Of a stretch of DNA of 14,907 nucleotides, positions 1 to 8,200 are shown piece by piece. Position 1 is the stretch's first letter, and each line of letters opens with the position of its first letter. The notes under the pieces were generated by a model that saw nothing but the letters and a program-made list of their open reading frames with translations, had not been told where the DNA came from and searched no databases. The position numbers were made by a program, and so were the translations under genes. The DNA is from Bacteroidota bacterium (GTDB lineage Bacteria > Bacteroidota > Bacteroidia > Chitinophagales > Saprospiraceae), in the NCBI GenBank assembly GCA_024280135.1, contig JAJRQS010000353.1, forward strand, positions 1 through 14,907, read 5' to 3'.

Positions 1-744
1 ACCTTTTAGCTCAAAACATTCAGCGCATTCTAGGTAAGCATATTTATTTTTGTTGTCGATCGCAATGCAAAATTCAAATGAATCTATCGCCTCATCATAC
101 GTTTGGACTGCTTTAAAGGCTAATCCTTGATTAAACCACGCCTCTTTCGAGAATGGATGTTTGTCGGTCACCTTGCGGTAAAATTCGATGGCATCCATGT
201 AATTCTCCGTCAACTCGGTGAAAAGTAGGTGTTTGGTTAATAGGTTCGCCAAATATTCAGGAGGCGAAGTCATAATCTGATTCTTTGTCACCTGATATAG
301 GCTGTCAAATTGTTGTAAACTCTCCATGATTTTTGCTTGCAGGGCATAGACGCTAAAATCATCTTTCTTTTCTTTGTCCAAAGCATCTAAAAGCGCTAAA
401 GCTTGTGATTTATTTCCCGAAGCATTTAATGCCTCTGCTTTCAAAAGTTGCGCTTTTCTCGAAAGAGAAGTGAGGTGATCGATCGACTCAAAAAGATTGA
501 GCGCTAGATAAGGTTGATCGATGAGTAAAAGCAACTCAATTTTATTCACGATAAATTCTGGAGAAAAAGGAAAAAATTGAATAGCAGCTTCATTTATCTC
601 TAAACCTTCTTCATATTTTTCTTCCGAAAAACAGTGTTCTATTAATTTCTTGTAATCCGTTTTCTCAAGATTCGGAACGTTTCCATTTTGTGACATTGCC
701 GTAAACTCAGAAAACAGCGCATCGAGGCGATTTTGGTACTTCAT
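1..744 (-). CDS. Tetratricopeptide repeat protein, N-terminal part (cut by left edge)
   Basis: Reading the minus strand from the ATG at 744-742 gives 248 codons without a stop, running off the left edge in frame, so the C-terminus is missing. There is no signal peptide or membrane segment, so the product is probably cytoplasmic. Helical TPR-like units are visible. One lies around residues 50-100 (KYEEGLEINEAAIQFFP, then a second helix pair with YLALNLFESI). A very clear one lies at about residues 203-248 (WFNQGLAFKAVQTYDEAIDS followed by FEFAIAID and YAYLECAECF), matching the TPR pattern W-x2-G-x2-[YF] ... A-x3-[YF]-x-A-[IL]. TPR proteins are scaffolds for protein contacts, and the partner cannot be told here. 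The ATG was chosen because the clear coding pattern starts there and a promoter candidate lies 30 nt upstream. The TPR class is secure; the specific role is unknown. Confidence 0.85.
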   Translation of the reverse strand, partial: MKYQNRLDALFSEFTAMSQNGNVPNLEKTDYKKLIEHCFSEEKYEEGLEINEAAIQFFPFSPEFIVNKIELLLLIDQPYLALNLFESIDHLTSLSRKAQLLKAEALNASGNKSQALALLDALDKEKKDDFSVYALQAKIMESLQQFDSLYQVTKNQIMTSPPEYLANLLTKHLLFTELTENYMDAIEFYRKVTDKHPFSKEAWFNQGLAFKAVQTYDEAIDSFEFCIAIDNKNKYAYLECAECFELKG

Positions 745-773
745 TCTCCAGTGTTTATTTGTGTAGTGGAGCG

Positions 774-801
774 TAAATATACAGGAAAAAGTATCAGACA
801 A
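774..801 (-). promoter_or_regulatory. Promoter candidate for the TPR gene
   Basis: On the minus strand TTG (801-799) is separated by 17 nt from TATATTTA (781-774). This fits the Bacteroidota housekeeping pattern TTG - 17-23 nt - TAnnTTTG except for the last base. The -7-like box ends 29 nt before the ATG at 744. Assigned by pattern only; such AT-rich matches also arise by chance. Confidence 0.4.
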
Positions 802-973
802 TGGTAATTTTGAAGTGTTATTTTTTTAGATATTTTTTTTTATAATTTTAAATACATGGTTGTAACATGCAGTTTATGAGTAAGTTATGAGCGTTAATAT
901 TTTAATACTTTTTTTATAATTCTTTAAATCCCTAGTGTTCAGCATTTTTTAAATATTTTTTATTCGTTATTAA

Positions 974-1022
974 TTTTAATCCTTATTTGTAAATTGACAT
1001 ATTGCTTTTAATCCTTATTTGT
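974..1022. repeat. 17-bp direct repeat across the transporter stop codon
   Basis: The 17-mer TTTTAATCCTTATTTGT occurs at 974-990 and again at 1006-1022, a 32-bp period. The right copy holds the last codons and stop of the transporter gene (minus strand); the left copy lies in the AT-rich spacer beyond it. GACAT also follows both copies, at slightly different distances. The rest of the 745-1007 spacer is very AT-rich, with runs of T and A, and I see no gene in it. Confidence 0.7.
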
Positions 1023-1913
1023 GACATTATTTGAGGTCTTGCTGACCAAAAACACCCCTATAAATATCATCATGAAGAATAAAACATCTGTTGACTCCAA
1101 TGTATCGCGTTTTAGCAGCATAGCTATAATGGTGGCGAGTACAGGTTGTAAGTAGATGTAGAAGCTAACGGTGCTGGCGCTGATGACCCGCAAGGCACTT
1201 ACATTGAGCAAGTAGGCAAAGAAAGTTGTAAACAACAATACATAGCCAGTTGCCCACCATATCTTGGGCGTAAATGTCTCCCATGCAATTTCCAAAAAGG
1301 GTGGGACTCCGAAGGGTATCACAAAGATAAATCCAAATAGAAAGACCCATTTGATGACTGTCAGAGGATGATACTTTACCAATAGATCTTTGACGAGGAT
1401 TAAATAGATGCCATAGCTCACGGCATTTATAAACACCATCAAGTCTCCATTGACGGTGCCTCCTGAGAACTCAATCTGCTGGCCATTGGTAATAATCAAT
1501 ATAGCCCCAGACATCCCCAACAAAATACCGATCAGCTTGCGCAGAGAAAGGATTTCTTTTCCCAAGACCAATGCAATAACCAGCACTAATATAGGAGTAG
1601 TGGTCATAATTAATGCGGCATGGATAGGGGTCGTGTGCTTTAGACCATAAAAGAAAAGTAACATATTGATGGCAGCACCAAACAAACCACTAATGATAAG
1701 TTTGGGCCAATCTTGCTTGTCTATCTTTTTTGTTTGAAGGCGATTAGAAAAGATAAAGAATAAAGAAGCGGCAAAACCTACGCGCATCAAGATAAAAGCA
1801 CTGGGTGGGATGTAGTTGTTGTCTAGGACTTCTTTGGCGATGGTATAGTTAGCGCCATAAATAAGAGCTACTAAAAACAAAAACAAGTGGGCTATTGGTC
1901 GGCTAAGTTTCAA
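1008..1913 (-). CDS. EamA/DMT-superfamily transporter
   Basis: This is an inner-membrane transporter of the drug/metabolite superfamily with two EamA repeats, about residues 8-142 and 155-292, and roughly ten hydrophobic helices. Family-typical stretches include FLVALIYGANYTIAK in helix 1, GLKHTTPIHAALIMTTTPIL near the end of repeat 1, and ALRVISASTVSFYIYLQPVL in repeat 2. The 301 residues match the usual 290-310. Members export amino acids, metabolites or drugs; the substrate cannot be read from the sequence. The start is TTG at 1913-1911: an in-frame TAA lies only two codons upstream, and the first internal ATG (residue 43) would delete the first helix. A well-formed promoter candidate lies 37 nt upstream. 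It is on the same strand as the sigma operon but separated from it by a terminator-like hairpin, so it is probably transcribed independently. Confidence 0.88.
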   Translation of the reverse strand: MKLSRPIAHLFLFLVALIYGANYTIAKEVLDNNYIPPSAFILMRVGFAASLFFIFSNRLQTKKIDKQDWPKLIISGLFGAAINMLLFFYGLKHTTPIHAALIMTTTPILVLVIALVLGKEILSLRKLIGILLGMSGAILIITNGQQIEFSGGTVNGDLMVFINAVSYGIYLILVKDLLVKYHPLTVIKWVFLFGFIFVIPFGVPPFLEIAWETFTPKIWWATGYVLLFTTFFAYLLNVSALRVISASTVSFYIYLQPVLATIIAMLLKRDTLESTDVLFFMMIFIGVFLVSKTSNNVTNKD

Positions 1914-1949
1914 TTTTTAGGCAAAGCAACGGTTTTTTATTGTTACTTC

Positions 1950-1981
1950 CAAAGATATTTAGAAGCAAAGTACACCACAAA
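1950..1981 (-). promoter_or_regulatory. Promoter candidate for the EamA transporter
   Basis: On the minus strand TTTG (1981-1978) and TATCTTTG (1957-1950) are separated by 20 nt, a full match to the Bacteroidota TTG/TAnnTTTG consensus. The TTG start codon of the transporter follows 36 nt downstream of the -7 box. The TTTG element sits directly beside the base of the hairpin at 1983-2017. Confidence 0.6.
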
Positions 1982-1982
1982 C

Positions 1983-2017
1983 ATCGGCACTGCTATCTAA
2001 TGGATAGAAGTGCCGAT
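1983..2017 (-). terminator. Hairpin terminator of the sigma-factor operon
   Basis: ATCGGCACT (1983-1991) pairs perfectly with AGTGCCGAT (2009-2017). After one mismatch, CTATC (1993-1997) pairs with GATAG (2003-2007) around a 5-nt loop. It lies 14 nt beyond the stop of the Spy-like gene. On the minus strand the stem is followed only by a weak T-rich stretch (GTTTG), so it may act as a terminator or as an RNA 3' end stabiliser. Confidence 0.65.
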
Positions 2018-2031
2018 TTGTATGACCAAGT

Positions 2032-2457
2032 CTAGTCTCTTGGCTTTCCATGCTTTCTAGCTTTTTGGGCAAGCTTGCGCCTAAATTTCTTCTCTGTACG
2101 CTGTAATTTGGCCACCTTTTTGAGGGGTATCACTTGCTTTATATCTAGGTATAGTTTTCGTTGCAAGACGATCATCTGCTCTTTCACTTGAAGCCTATTT
2201 TCGAGTAGTTGCTCTAATTCGGAGTCAGACATGGATTCAACTTCACGGCGTTTGGGTCTGTTTTTTTGAAGTGCTTTTCTATCTTTTAAGAATTGATTGT
2301 AGATGGGCCAAAACTTTTCTTTTTCAGCATCCGTCAGCGCCAAATGCTCATTAATGAATTGCATCCGAAAGGCTTTGACTCTTTCCTTTTTGGGCGTCTG
2401 TGCAAATAGGCTTACTGTCAAAAAAAGGAGTAATAAAAAACTCAAATTCTTCTTCAT
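2032..2457 (-). CDS. Spy/CpxP-like small periplasmic protein
   Basis: A 141-residue exported protein with a cleavable signal peptide (about 1-19, hydrophobic core FLLLLFLTVSLFA, then Q20). The mature part is highly charged and predicted helical. LALTDAEKEKFWPIYNQFLK at residues 39-58 is the motif typical of Bacteroidota proteins related to Spy/CpxP/heavy-metal-sensor-like factors. A second basic helix with DIKQVIPLKKVAKLQRTEKK follows at 105-124. Spy/CpxP proteins chaperone or sense misfolded periplasmic proteins, and in Bacteroidota relatives often sit behind an ECF sigma/anti-sigma pair. The gene starts 10 nt after the anti-sigma gene, so co-transcription is very likely. Its role as the envelope effector or feedback sensor of that pair is inference from context. 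No Cys/His metal cluster is visible. Confidence 0.75.
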   Translation of the reverse strand: MKKNLSFLLLLFLTVSLFAQTPKKERVKAFRMQFINEHLALTDAEKEKFWPIYNQFLKDRKALQKNRPKRREVESMSDSELEQLLENRLQVKEQMIVLQRKLYLDIKQVIPLKKVAKLQRTEKKFRRKLAQKARKHGKPRD

Positions 2458-2467
2458 GGTTTTATTT

Positions 2468-2848
2468 TTAAAGGTCTTCTGTTGAAATTAATAATTCTAA
2501 ATCTTCATCGTAAAAATCCGTAATATTTTCGTCGATGTAGTCTAGGATTTCAGCAGTGGATAAATCATCCAAAGTGATGTTTGCTGTTTGTTGTTTTTGT
2601 TGATTCAATAGGGTATAGGATCCCATTCCAATTCCGATTAAAATGGCGACACTTGCGGCTATCTTTAAAAGCCCAAATCGCAATGTCTTTTTTTGCTTAA
2701 CGGGCTTGTTTTCAGTAGTTTGCGCAAGAATGTTTTGACGCAAGTTATTGAAGTAGCCACTAGGCATTTCACTAGCCTCTTGCGCTCTTAGTTTCTTTAA
2801 AAGAGGGTTTAGTTGCTCCAATTCTTTTTTAATATTTAAGTCTTCCAT
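2468..2848 (-). CDS. Putative anti-sigma factor, single-pass membrane protein
   Basis: A 126-residue protein with a charged cytoplasmic N-terminal region, one transmembrane helix at about 58-81 (LLKIAASVAILIGIGMGSYT) and an acidic extracytoplasmic tail rich in D and E. Residues 29-41 (PSGYFNNLRQNIL) match the P-x-G-Y-F-x-x-L motif common in membrane proteins next to ECF sigma genes in Bacteroidota. It follows the sigma gene with a 1-nt gap (TAA, A, ATG), suggesting translational coupling and the usual sigma/anti-sigma stoichiometry. It lacks a recognisable H-x3-C-x2-C zinc motif, so it is not a canonical ZAS-type anti-sigma factor. The anti-sigma role rests on topology and position rather than on a domain I can prove. 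Confidence 0.7.
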   Translation of the reverse strand: MEDLNIKKELEQLNPLLKKLRAQEASEMPSGYFNNLRQNILAQTTENKPVKQKKTLRFGLLKIAASVAILIGIGMGSYTLLNQQKQQTANITLDDLSTAEILDYIDENITDFYDEDLELLISTEDL

Positions 2849-2849
2849 T

Positions 2850-3391
2850 TTAGTGGATGTTTTTGTTTTTTAGATATTTTACTAGCTTCTTTACCGCATG
2901 ATGATAGTTGGCTTTTAGTCCTCCTTCGGAGGTGCCTGTTATCTTTGAAATGTCTGCATAAGGCAAGTCTTCAAAATAGCGCAAATTAAAAATAATACGT
3001 TGTTTTCAGGTAGCTGTTGGATGGCTAGAGAAAGAAAATGAATGGTGTCCTCTTCATCGTGATGAGCAGTGGATTTTTGGCTAAAACTAACATCATCCAT
3101 AGAGTCCGTTGTTTTCTGCTTGCGCAAAAAAGTCAAGGACTCATTTGTGGCAATTCGGTAAAGCCAAGTGTATAATTGGGCATCCGATTTAAATCCATAA
3201 ATGCCTTTGTAAATTTTTACGAAAGTATTTTGAATCACGTCGTTTGCATCATCATGGTTTTTGACAATACTACGGATGTGCCAGTAGAGTCTTTGCTGAT
3301 AGCTTTCTATCAACAGTTTGAATCCTTTGTCCATCTCTTCATTTTGAAGATACTGAACAATTGTTGCATCAGTCTCGGTGCTATCCTGCAT
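2850..3391 (-). pseudogene. ECF RNA polymerase sigma factor, frameshifted in region 4
   Basis: From ATG 3391-3389 the frame encodes an ECF sigma factor. Region 2 lies at about 24-92 (YQQRLYWHIRSIVKNH, DVIQNTFVKIYKGIYGF, WLYRIATNESLTFLRKQ) and region 4 starts near 117. After QQLPENN (residue 131) the frame loses similarity and stops at 2939. One frame over, starting at the CGT of 2999-2997, the expected continuation appears: RIIFNLRYFEDLPYADISKI, then TGTSEGGLKANYHHAVKKL, ending in TAA at 2852-2850. Only AA remains at 3001-3000 where a codon such as CAA (PENQR) is expected. The span of 542 nt is one short of 181 codons, so a single missing base explains everything; repaired length is 180 residues. 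Either a recent inactivating deletion or a sequence error. The preserved frame downstream and tight anti-sigma coupling favour a recent event or an error. As written, the product would lack the -35-recognition helix-turn-helix. Confidence 0.85.
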
Positions 3392-3447
3392 TCAATTTGC
3401 ATATTTGGTAGTAAGACCTAGCTTTTGCCAATAGGTTTAAGAGGGCG

Positions 3448-4101
3448 TTAATTTTTAGTTGTCAATTGTATGTCTGGAGCATAATATTCCAAGAGTACGG
3501 ACATATTCACGTTTTTTTCTTTGTATTCAAATTTTTGCTGATAGATAGCAGAAATGGAGGCAGGGAAAGTTAAATTTTGGTCCCGGACGCTGAATTTGTA
3601 TGGAAGTTGGGTGGGGCCCTGAATTTCCTTTCGGACATCTTTGCCATTTTTGTCGATGAGCAAGAGGATTAAGTGATCATTTTTGCCCAGGGGCGTTTTG
3701 GCATTGATAGAGATGAGGTCTTTTTCTTTTTTGGCAACAAAACCTTTGAATAGGGGAGCGGGAACACTGAAATCAAGGACATCTTTTATTTTGACTTCAA
3801 CTTTTGCTGGAAAGCCATCTCGATGATAGACGGTGTATTTAGCTGGCAATGCATTTTTGGATTCTTTAGCCTCCATGACACCCCCATTAAAAAAAACTCC
3901 ATCCTCAAAACTATGTGGCTGGGCGGTGGTTAAGGAAGCACCTTTGGTCGATAAAAATTCAGTCTTTGATTCGTCACTGTCCACAATGTAGCGATGATAC
4001 AGGGCAAAGAAATATTGGTCTTTTGCTTGTGTTTTCTTGTCTTGGCTTTGGGATTGACAAGCCATAAGCGTGATAAGAAAGAGTATAGGTACAAACTTCA
4101 T
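3448..4101 (-). CDS. Unrecognised lipoprotein
   Basis: A 217-residue protein starting with a lipoprotein signal (MKFVPILFLITLMAC, lipobox L-M-A-C, lipidated Cys15), followed by a Q/S/K-rich linker and a soluble domain rich in beta-strand-like segments. I do not recognise the family. The ATG at 4101-4099 is preferred over an in-frame start at 4173: it begins exactly at the signal peptide, while the longer form would add 24 unlike residues and overlap the divergent dehydrogenase gene. The 59-nt divergent gap (4102-4160) must hold both promoters, but I find no clear TTG/TAnnTTTG match in it. It ends 56 nt before the sigma gene on the same strand, so read-through into the sigma operon is possible. 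Confidence 0.75.
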   Translation of the reverse strand: MKFVPILFLITLMACQSQSQDKKTQAKDQYFFALYHRYIVDSDESKTEFLSTKGASLTTAQPHSFEDGVFFNGGVMEAKESKNALPAKYTVYHRDGFPAKVEVKIKDVLDFSVPAPLFKGFVAKKEKDLISINAKTPLGKNDHLILLLIDKNGKDVRKEIQGPTQLPYKFSVRDQNLTFPASISAIYQQKFEYKEKNVNMSVLLEYYAPDIQLTTKN

Positions 4102-4160
4102 CGGACTTTTTTTTGTAAAGGTCTTATTTTTCCGCAAGGAAACGAACATTAAATAAGGAA

Positions 4161-5102
4161 ATGTCAAAAGCAAAGTATGTCTATGTAACGGATGATGTCC
4201 ATCCCTTGTTGATAGCAGGTCTAAAAGAATTGAATTATAAGGTAGATTATGAAGCTAAAGTCCCTTTGGCGGAAGTACGTAAACGAATAGGAAAATACAC
4301 GGGTATCATCATCAATAGTAAGGTGTTGATGGATAAGGAAATGTTGGACAATGCCCCACTGTTGAAGTTTATTGGTCGGCTGGGATCGGGATTAGAGATT
4401 ATTGATTTAGCTTACGCAAAAAAGAAAGGCGTGAAGGTGTTTCGGGCACCTGCGGGCAATAGTAATGCAGTGGGAGAGCATGCAGTGGGTATGCTCTTGG
4501 CCTTGGCTAATAACCTGATAAAGAGTGATATAGAGGTAAAGAAAAACATTTGGGACAGAGAAGGCAATCGGGGTTTTGAATTAAAAGGCAAGACGATAGG
4601 GATTATTGGTTTTGGACATACCGGGCAGCAATTTGCGCGCAAGCTGCAAGGGTTCCAGACAAAAATCTTAGTATATGATAAGTACAAGCAGCGGATTCCA
4701 AAATCATTTCGTTATGTGGCTAATGTAGATTTGGAACGGCTTTTAGCTAAGTCAGATATTATCAGTTTCCATCTACCGTTAACAACAGAAACCATTGGTT
4801 TTTTTGACATCGAGAAGTTGAACAAGTGTAAAAAAGGTGTCATCTTAATTAATACATCCCGTGGACAAGTGATTCCGACAGAATTGTTGGTAGGAGGTCT
4901 TCAAACGGAACAGATCGGGGGCGTATGTTTAGATGTATTTGAGAATGAAAAACCGCATACCTACTCTAATAAGGAAAAGAAGGCTTTTAAAAAGTTATTT
5001 GCTAGGACAAATGTAGTCGTTTCTCCACATATAGCGGGTTGGACGGTAGAATCCAAAGAAAAATTGGCGGCTATTCTCTTGCGGCAAATAAAAAAGCTAT
5101 GA
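4161..5102 (+). CDS. D-isomer-specific 2-hydroxyacid dehydrogenase (phosphoglycerate dehydrogenase-like)
   Basis: A 313-residue cytoplasmic NAD-dependent oxidoreductase of the D-2-hydroxyacid dehydrogenase family, complete and of usual length for the short form without a C-terminal ACT domain. The Rossmann motif G-x-G-x2-G is GFGHTG at 150-155, preceded by KTIGII. Asp173 (LVYDKY) at the end of the second strand favours NAD over NADP. Catalytic residues are Arg234 (NTSRGQVI), a Glu in ENEKP (261-265, most likely Glu263) and His290 (SPHIAGWT). The substrate-binding N-terminal half contains GRLGSGLEIIDL (72-83). Relatives include 3-phosphoglycerate dehydrogenase (serine synthesis) and glyoxylate/hydroxypyruvate reductases. 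No serine-pathway neighbour is present, so the substrate is left open. AAGGAA lies just upstream of the ATG. It is divergent from the lipoprotein gene. Confidence 0.9.
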   Translation: MSKAKYVYVTDDVHPLLIAGLKELNYKVDYEAKVPLAEVRKRIGKYTGIIINSKVLMDKEMLDNAPLLKFIGRLGSGLEIIDLAYAKKKGVKVFRAPAGNSNAVGEHAVGMLLALANNLIKSDIEVKKNIWDREGNRGFELKGKTIGIIGFGHTGQQFARKLQGFQTKILVYDKYKQRIPKSFRYVANVDLERLLAKSDIISFHLPLTTETIGFFDIEKLNKCKKGVILINTSRGQVIPTELLVGGLQTEQIGGVCLDVFENEKPHTYSNKEKKAFKKLFARTNVVVSPHIAGWTVESKEKLAAILLRQIKKL

Positions 5103-5155
5103 ATTGTCTGCTACCAGATTTAGGGTAAGAAAAAATAATTTTTTTTTTACTAGGA

Positions 5156-5187
5156 TTTGAAAAGTGACATATTATTAACTATCATTG
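5156..5187 (+). promoter_or_regulatory. Promoter candidate of the receptor/exoprotein/barrel operon
   Basis: TTTG (5156-5159), a 20-nt spacer and TATCATTG (5180-5187) fit the Bacteroidota promoter pattern with one mismatch in the -7 box. A second, overlapping candidate is TTG 5185-5187, 22 nt, TATTTTTA 5210-5217. A run of ten T residues ends 7 nt before the first TTTG. Between promoter and gene there is a dyad TCCAAA-A-TTTGGA at 5192-5204. Weak, pattern-based assignment. Confidence 0.4.
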
Positions 5188-5236
5188 TGCTTCCAAAATT
5201 TGGAGCATTTATTTTTAACGAATTAAAAAGGGTGAT

Positions 5237-8200
5237 ATGACAAGATCTATACTCCTCATTATGATGTTTTTAACCTTCGGACTCGGGCTATCAGCTCAGA
5301 CGATACTTCGGGGGACAGTGACAGATGACACTGGAAAACCATTGGATTTTGCTAATGTAACTTTAGAGAAAGAAGGTATATATATAGGAGGGACCGCTAC
5401 CGAGTTAGATGGGACGTATTCCATTCCGGTTGATCCAGGCACCTATACGGTCGTTTTTTCTATGGTGGGATTTCAAGATCAGGAAATCACGGGTGTATTA
5501 GTAAAATCAGGTAAGTCAACTACCTTAGATGCTTCATTGGCAGAAGAGGGGATTGTGATTAGTGGAGCCACGGTCATAGCGTATAAGATACCGCTTGTGG
5601 ATAAGGAAGGTGGAAGTGGAGGTGGATTTAGTGCTAAGCAGATGCAAAAGCTACCGACAAGAGATGTATTGGGAGCAGCTTCCACAGTGCCAGGGATTAA
5701 TACGATTGATGACGGTAGCAATGATTTGAATATCGGAGGTGCCCGTTCCAATTCAACTGTATTTTTTTTGGATGGTGTTCGTATTAGAGGACCTTTGCCA
5801 CCTGCTTCGGAAATTGATCAGCTAGAAGTGATGACGGGTGGTATCGAAGCGAAGTACGGAGATACGGGCGGTGGTATTTTAGCCGTAACAACTAAAGGAC
5901 CATCGGGTAAATTTTCGGGTAGTTTGGAAGCTGAAAGTTCTGAATATTTGGATCCCTATGGTTATAATTTAGGTTATTTGAATCTAGCGGGGCCTATTAT
6001 TACCAAAAAAATAGAAGGAGGTCATAAGAAAACTATCTTGGGATTTAGAATCTCCGGTCAGTACCGCCAAGAAAAAGACGATCAACAGAGTTTTGTGCCT
6101 GTATATGTTGCTAGTGATGAAGCGAAAAAAGCATCAGAAGCGAATCCTACATTCATCAGAAACCAATCTGTTTTCTCAAGTGCACAAGAGTACACGACTA
6201 TTGGAAAAGATGGGGAGTCAGGAGTGGATATTTGGAAATTAAACTATTCACCAGACGAACAAAGCAGAAATATAGCCTTAACCACTAAACTGGATGCACG
6301 ACTAACAGATAAATTGCAATTGAGCTTGACAGGAACCTTTACAGATGATGTGAATAAGTTTACGCCTAGTGGATGGCAATTTATGAATTCACATAATAAC
6401 CCGACTAGCTATAACAGACGATATAGAGGGATCTTTAGAATTCGACATAAACTAGGTAATTGGTCTGGATCTTCAGAAGATGGAGAAAAGGGAATGCTAA
6501 GAAATTTTGCCTACACAATCTTAGCATCCTACCAAAAAAGAGATTTTAGCCGAAAGGATGCAAGATTTGGCGATAATCTATTTGCTTATGGTCATGCAGG
6601 AGTAATAGATTTTGACTATGTTCCTACACTAGGATTTTCAACTTCACCTGATGTGCCAGGGGCAGCGGAAATTCCATTTGGAACCGGGATAGCTTATATC
6701 TTTCAAAATGGGTATGCACCCGCTTTTCAAAGCTATAGACCAAGTGATGTGAATCCAGGGCTCTCGGCCTACAATCCAAATGGAGATGCAGTGACAGGTT
6801 TGACGGATCTGCAAAGACAAAGTGGAATCGCCAGGAATAGTACGATTGATAATATTTGGGGACAGTTGGGATCAAGATATAAAAATGCGAATCAAGTGTA
6901 CAATACTTATTTGTATGGGTCACAAGATTTGGCATCCATACAAGGGAATATCACGTTTGATTTACACCCTGGTAGCAACAGTAACCACTCCATCAGTATG
7001 GGTTTTCAGTACGAAGAAAGAGCAGATGTACAGTATAACCTAAGACCACAGGCTTTATGGGATATTGCACGGACAGCTGCGAATAGTGCACTACAAGGAA
7101 TTGACACGAACATCGTGATAGGTACAATTGATACCATGTTCAATGGTCAACCGATTAAGCCTGTTATGTATGGAGCCCTTTTGGATAAAGATTTTGATGC
7201 CAATAAGCGCTTTTTCAAAGCTATTCGAGATTTGGATTCAGATGTAGGTTTGAATGACTATATAAATGTTTTTGGGTTTAGTCCAAGCCAATTAAGTATG
7301 GATATGTTTGCAGGTTCGGAGATAATAGGTAGCCATGAGGGTGGGAGCAGAACCTTAGATTATTATGGGTATGATTATTTAGGAAACCCAGTGGGAAGAA
7401 ACACGTCTTTTAATGACTTTTTTACCTCTACGGATCAATATGGAAATAAGAATTATCCTGTTGCGCCCTCTCGTCCTATTTATTTAGGAGGATATATTCA
7501 AGATAAATTTATCTACGATGATATGATTTTTAAAATCGGTGTACGGGTAGATAGATATGATGCTAATACAAAAGTACTTAAAGATAAATTCTCTTTGTAC
7601 CAAATCGAAAGTGCGGGTGTTTTTCATGGCATTGATGGCACAAAAGATAGACCTGCAAATATCAAAGAAGATTATAAAGTATATGTCACGTCTCCTGGCG
7701 GCCTTGAGGTAAAAGCCTATAGAAATGGAGAACAATGGTATTCGCCTAGTGGGGAAGAAGTCGCTGGTGGAAATTTAATTTTTGGTGGAGGAGTTGTTGT
7801 TCCTGCTTATCCAAATCAGCGAGATAAGCCAGTAGAGATACATGAAGAGGGATTTGATCCAGACAATTCATTCAAGGATTATGCCCCACAATGGGATATA
7901 AGCCCTCGATTGTCTTTTTCCTTCCCTATATCTGATAAAGCTAATTTCTTTGCACATTACGATGTATATTCTCAACGTCCTACATCGAATACGGTGATGA
8001 CACCATTGGATTATTTTAATTTCTTCAACGATGGAGGGACGAGAAATAACCCAGCTTTGAGAACACAAAAGTCTGTTGATTATGCAGTAGGGTTTCAACA
8101 AAAGTTGTCTAATTCTTCGGCGCTAAAGTTGATTGCTTACTACAAAGAGTTACGAGATTTAATACAACGTAGAATGATTACGAATGTACCTATTGCGGGT

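Noticed and set aside
800..975. AT-rich spacer as an origin, RNA gene or attachment site
   Set aside because: No DnaA-box cluster, stable fold, tRNA-like shape or flanking duplication is visible beyond the short repeat at the transporter end.
4102..4173. Longer N-terminus for the lipoprotein starting at 4173
   Set aside because: It would put 24 unlike residues before a textbook lipoprotein signal and overlap the divergent dehydrogenase start.
5139..5148. Run of ten T residues upstream of the receptor promoter as a phase-variation switch
   Set aside because: It lies outside the candidate promoter spacer and similar A/T runs are common in this AT-rich DNA; without strain comparison there is no support.
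6624..6935. 103-codon minus-strand open frame inside the receptor gene
   Set aside because: Antisense shadow of the barrel coding frame; rich in His/Tyr/Ser with no motif.
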